Positions 59,879-64,000 of a stretch of 64,000 bases of DNA are shown one piece after another. Made by a program: the position numbers and the translations under genes. Position 1 is the first letter of the stretch. Every line of letters starts with the position of its first letter. A model generated the notes under the pieces. The model ran no database searches. It was given only the letters and a program-made list of their open reading frames with translations, and had not been told where the DNA came from. This stretch comes from Rhynchonema sp. JSB1_4 (taxonomy: Eukaryota > Nematoda > Chromadorea > Monhysterida > Xyalidae), in contig JASAMV010004719.1 in NCBI GenBank assembly GCA_030248065.1, forward strand, positions 43,189 to 107,188, read 5' to 3'.

Positions 59879-60549
59879 TTTTTTAAATTCTGTCAGAAAA
59901 CATTGAATAAAAATGACAATGTTCTTAACATTGATGGCAGATTGTTTTTATACAAAGCTCTCATGATGCTTTCAAAAAAGAAAGAGTGGACAAAAAGAAC
60001 CGACCGCAAGTTATAAGAACAAGATTAATATCCAAGTTGTGGTGTGATCACGGATTTTCGAAATTGTGGGCAAACACAGCTCTATAAAGAACTTATCTGA
60101 GAGAAAATTTAAAAAATAGTTCCACGTGACTCTTCTCAGATAACTGAATGTTACCAACTTCATAAAATCGTTATCATACATAATACAAAAGTCGGCATCA
60201 AACTTGGTGCTCGGTCGGGCCTTGCAATATCAGATATATGTGACGATTAAAATGGTCTGTCTGTGTAATGTACATGTGTGCAACTGTGCTCTTTCTGGTT
60301 TCGACCTGCTTTCGCAGACGGGCGCGGCGCACCGGGTCATCATCAGTGAGAATGTACAAAGTCAACTTGTGAAACTGGCACGAACCGATCATCAAATTTG
60401 AGCCCGATAACTGTACACAAACATACATGAGGTCACTGCACGCGACAGAGAAGAAAATCACGACGTTTTGAATCAGGTAAATTACTGTGTGAAGCCGTAA
60501 ATTCCATGTTCAAATTTGTCCCACGCACTTGCGTTATTTTTGATTGTCA
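59879..60549. other. short spacer between convergent genes
   Basis: Around 60300-60380 is a copy of a dispersed short repeat (CGCACCGGGTCATCATCAGTG) also seen near 50840, 53350 and 58060. No gene is seen. Confidence 0.5.
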
Positions 60550-62522
60550 CTACACGTTGAATCCCAATGCGCCTCGCTTGCCAATGTCCCGTTTGCATTG
60601 CGGACATTTATGAACGGTGTCCTTGAAGGGTTTGATGCAGAAAGGCAGCCAGCAAATAAAGAATGGAATCAGAAGACAGAAACCGGTGAAGAATAGCGCT
60701 AGACACACAAGCCACGCGACAAGACCGGCCTTGGGCGTGACTTCGGTGATCACGGGGGTCTGAAAAATTAGTGCTTCTGTTGGGCATGTTTGCTTGGTAA
60801 CTAAACTCTTTTTTGGTTTCTATATTTCATTCTCATTGAGAGGATTTATCCCAGCGGAACATTATTGATCGTTTTCTTGGTAAACGTTATCGCGGCGTTG
60901 AAACATTTATTGGTGCCGTGTCATGCTTGAAGGCAAACTCTTGCTCTACCACGATACGGTTACGGTCGGACTCCCGGTGGACTCTACTAAGGTAATTACC
61001 TAAGTTTGTACAGAGGACCCCATTGTGAGGTGCGTAGAATACAGTTTTTGACCAACGTCAACCACGTGTAGTCCCACCATGGCAAAGTATCCAGGGTTGG
61101 ATTAAAAAATTTTTTTATTATCGAACTTTTTTTTTTAAAAAAAAACTTTTTAAAATTTTTTTTTTAAAAATCACTTTTTTTTATTCCGGACCCCCAAAAA
61201 ATTGGTTTCTAGAAAAATGAAATTTCTGAAATCACGTTACTTAGGTATGTTTTGAGGGACACTAAAGAGAACTTCTCCACTGACTTGCATGTTTATGTCG
61301 ATCACCTGCGATCTAGCCCATTTGGTCATAATTTGAGAACCCGCCCGAAGGTAACTCTGTGGGCATCTATGACAAAGGGAAAACCAACCTTCTGTTTGTG
61401 AATTTGGGGATAAATTTGAAGAGAGATAAAGAGTTACACCGCACTCATGTTGTGTGACAAAAGCAACAAATGACAAATCCACACAACTGCAAATAGGCGA
61501 GCAAAGTGGAGTCTGTCGATAGCTTACGTCGATAGCTCAATAACTGCACAGTATACGGTATGGGGTGTCCTATATTATACGTGCAGCGATTGTTGGGATG
61601 TCTGGGAACTGTATGAGTCCATTACAACGCCATTTTAAACTGAAATATAAGCGCCGCAGGCGATTTTTTGAGAATGATGAGCAATAAAACGCATGAAAAC
61701 ATACATTTTTACCTTAAAAAAGTGAGAAAATAACGAAAAAAAGGGGAAAAATAATAAAAAAGTGGACTTACTTTTAAAAATTTTAAAATAAAAAAGTGGC
61801 CAACTTTTTTTTTTTAAAAAAAATTTTTTTTTTACAAAAAAATTTTTACTTTTTTTTAATCCAACCCTGAAAGTATCAGAGTGTTCGCCTTCAGAGAGAG
61901 GAGATGACAGATACATACGTAACAAGGACACAAAATGTTTCACCACCGCTGCAAATATTTACAAAAAAATTAGCAAAATAAAATCGACCAAAACAATGCA
62001 TTTAAAATAAAAAGAAAATCAAAAAGTAGGTAGGTAAATGGAGAGTTTTTGCCCCGAAGCTGATCCGTAAATCAATTCAGATTCAAAAAATCTGGCAAAC
62101 ACAGGATTAGTCGAAAGATCGAGAGCTCGGCTGCTTTTAATGTTGTGAGACGACATAAAACAATGTTTTTGAGAGAAATGAGCGCTGTGTGATGTTTCAT
62201 AGCCCGGATTCTCTAAATCATATTTTGTGTGTCCAGGCAGGGTTCTGTCCCCGCGACACCATTAGCTTTCAAGCGTACCCGGGCTAACTTACATTCCTGA
62301 AAAGGGCTGACATTTTACGAATTTTAAGGTAATTCTACGCACCTCGCAATGCGGACAAGTGCCGTTTTGTGGATTTTCCGTCCAAACAATGGCCTGATTC
62401 TGATATGCAGTGGGATATGTCGGTTCACGTTCACTGGGCAGTGAGTCCATTGGGTTGACGGGCTGTTTGATCGGCGTCGTACCCGGCGAATCGGGTGGTA
62501 ATTTGGGGTAGGCGGTAGACAT
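60550..62522 (-). CDS. LITAF-like zinc-ribbon membrane protein
   Basis: Two exons, 62522-62343 and 60759-60550, join in phase 0 to 129 residues. The N-terminus is Pro-rich (YPKLPPDSPGTTP), as in LITAF/CDIP proteins. Exon 1 ends in the first zinc knuckle CPHC. Exon 2 has a hydrophobic hairpin (WLVCLALFFTGFCLLIPFF), the WLPFCIKPFKDTVHKCPQC block and the second CxxC. The paired CxxC ribbon with a membrane-inserted loop is the LITAF domain, which sits on the cytosolic face of late endosomes and lysosomes. MSTAY was taken as start because it gives the usual short Pro-rich head; the upstream frame lacks such character. The 1.6-kb intron holds a hAT-like MITE. Confidence 0.9.
61092..61869. mobile_element. 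hAT-like MITE, subfamily B copy 2
   Basis: The 778-bp element starts CAGGGTTGGATTAAAAAATT and ends in the complement. It is flanked by a perfect 8-bp duplication AAAGTATC (61084-61091 and 61870-61877). It differs from 14297-15078 by only a few substitutions and homopolymer lengths. It lies in the single intron of the LITAF-like gene. Confidence 0.93.
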
Positions 62523-63186
62523 TTTGGTGTTGTTGACGAGGCAGTTTTGGTGCTGTGTTGGTCGATTTGAAATGAATATTGTGTGCTGGAAACGAAGCAA
62601 AGCAGTTTGGTCAAATTCGAGTAACTATGAATCGGAATTTTGGCCATGGTGTGCGTGAATATTCTGTGCTCAGGTACTTTTGTGTATGTGCACCCATCTG
62701 CACAAAAACAAAAAAATTGGACAAGACAAAGAGTGGCGTGGGGGAACACCAACGAAAAACAATATGTGAAGCAATTGCTGTGGCACTTATGCATGGTACA
62801 TTGTTGACACAGAAGCAGTTTTGAATAATAACGGTAAAATTGCAAGGCGCTCCAGACATGTTTTTTTTATCTTAATGCTTTCAGAATACCGGAGCTGTCG
62901 AAACTGAACGAATTGGGATCCTTGCCGGCAGTCTTTTGCGGCAGGCATCTGCTACTTGGACAAAACATACGCAACATTTTCGTGGAATAACTTTGTGAAA
63001 CACTGGACGTCAGATAGACAAGCCTATCATGCTCATATCGATGCACGATCGAGTGCCGCAACATCAGTAAAATAGAAAAGCCCACAGGCCACACAAAAAT
63101 AAATGCGCGGTTTTCTTGTCCAACGATACTACGTTGTGTACCGCGTGTGTGTTGTGAACCTTAAACTTTATAACACCGTATGTATA
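62523..63186. other. spacer, nothing supported
   Basis: Upstream flank of the LITAF-like gene. No exon, RNA or repeat is convincing. Confidence 0.5.
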
Positions 63187-63505
63187 GTTCCACTACGAGT
63201 TCATGAGACCATTTTGTTCAAGCTTGCTTGGCCAGATTCAATAATGCTCCGATTACACGTATATTTCGAAAGCACAATAAAAAGATTGGGCCCAGAGTGG
63301 TAATGAGAAGCTCCAGCTGGCTGACCTCAATTTGTTGCGTGTTTCAACGTTGTTCAATAACAAATGTTTTGGGAGTCAAGGCGGAGAGCCTATTTTTGCC
63401 AAATACGTGCGTTTCCCTTACTTTCGTTTTACACATGGAACCGGAACATTGTTAAATCTGCGCAAGCCAACTTAAAAAAGTCGTCTCATGAGCTCGTGGT
63501 TGGAC
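63187..63505. mobile_element. inverted-repeat element D, copy 2 (uninterrupted)
   Basis: A 319-bp element with ends GTTCCACTACGAGTTCATGAG and, inverted, GTCCAACCACGAGCTCATGAG. It shows what element D at 13314-15099 looked like before two insertions. TATA flanks both sides and may be the target. Beyond it, 63506-64000 holds nothing I can name. Confidence 0.75.
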
Positions 63506-64000
63506 TATACTACCTGGGTGACGTTTTGGTTTGAATCAGCAGCAGAATTCCCCAACGATAAAATGCACATGCGGTCGTGCTTATGTTTGATCAGCGAAAT
63601 TCATGCAAAAGGCAACTTTGTGCTCAAAAACCATACGCCGTAAAAAGTAAACGCCATGGGTGTTTCAAGTGCAAGCAATTTTCGGAAGACACCTATATTA
63701 GCTCATCTGAATAGATCACAGCAGTCTACCTTTTCCAAGCACAGCTGGAAAGCTATAATGTGAAAGCAGGCCACATACTTTGCCGGCTGATGTGCAATCT
63801 ATATTTTTCGCTCACTTAACCCGGTGTTTTTGTCGACATGAACTGAAGTGAACAGCGGGAAATATAGAATAGGATGCATAAAAATTGCATTTTTAAAAAG
63901 TCGGGTGCACAGTTGAGAGAGATAGACGGCTGAAAAGGAAGGTGAAACTGTTTAAGCTGCACTGAACAGAGGGGAGCACTCGCGCCGTAAAATATTCATT

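Overview
The window is nuclear DNA of an invertebrate animal. All protein genes are split into short exons (about 40-250 nt) by introns with GT or GC donors and TTTCAG-like acceptors. The families present (Cys-loop receptors, a FMRFamide-receptor-like GPCR whose TM7 resembles that of nematode FRPR receptors, a C-type-lectin/PAN protein, a lysosomal alpha-mannosidase, a LITAF-like protein) fit a protostome, and I lean to an ecdysozoan such as a nematode or tardigrade. The species cannot be fixed from the sequence alone. I rebuilt the gene models by hand from family conservation, splice sites and exon phase. In every model called complete, all exon phases agree.

Layout. 1-2.2 kb: short tandem repeats and a possible 5S-like SINE. 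2.2-2.9 kb (+): a small unrecognised gene. 3.5-5.8 kb (-): a kelch-repeat protein, 5' end open. 8.5-17.4 kb (-): two paralogous Cys-loop ligand-gated channel genes separated by a nest of DNA transposons. 19.4-19.9 kb: a near-perfect palindrome. 20-28.8 kb (+): a 13-exon secreted protein with sushi-like modules, a C-type lectin domain and a PAN/apple-like tail; its introns carry a Helitron-like element, several inverted-repeat elements and a 342-bp TG run. 29.7-32 kb: MITEs and a dead LINE tail. 32.7-38.0 kb (+): two more Cys-loop channel genes. 38.4-43.3 kb (-): a GPCR pseudogene next to its intact four-exon parent-like gene. 45.4-46.0 kb (-): a two-exon small secreted Cys-rich protein. 47.0-54.6 kb (-): a complete 23-exon lysosomal alpha-mannosidase. 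56.1-59.9 kb (+): a nine-exon secreted Cys-rich protein I do not recognise. 60.5-62.5 kb (-): a two-exon LITAF-like zinc-ribbon membrane protein.

The four channel genes share exon borders and exon lengths and carry the Glu-Arg signature before M2 that suggests cation selectivity. They look like tandem duplicates, one pair on each strand. The other genes do not form an obvious pathway.

The strongest genome-level signal is a hAT-like family of non-autonomous transposons with CAGGGTTGG ends and 8-bp target duplications. There are seven full copies or near-full copies in three subfamilies, plus one truncated copy. Five lie in introns of five different genes, and one sits directly on a 3' splice site, whose acceptor is repeated in the target duplication.
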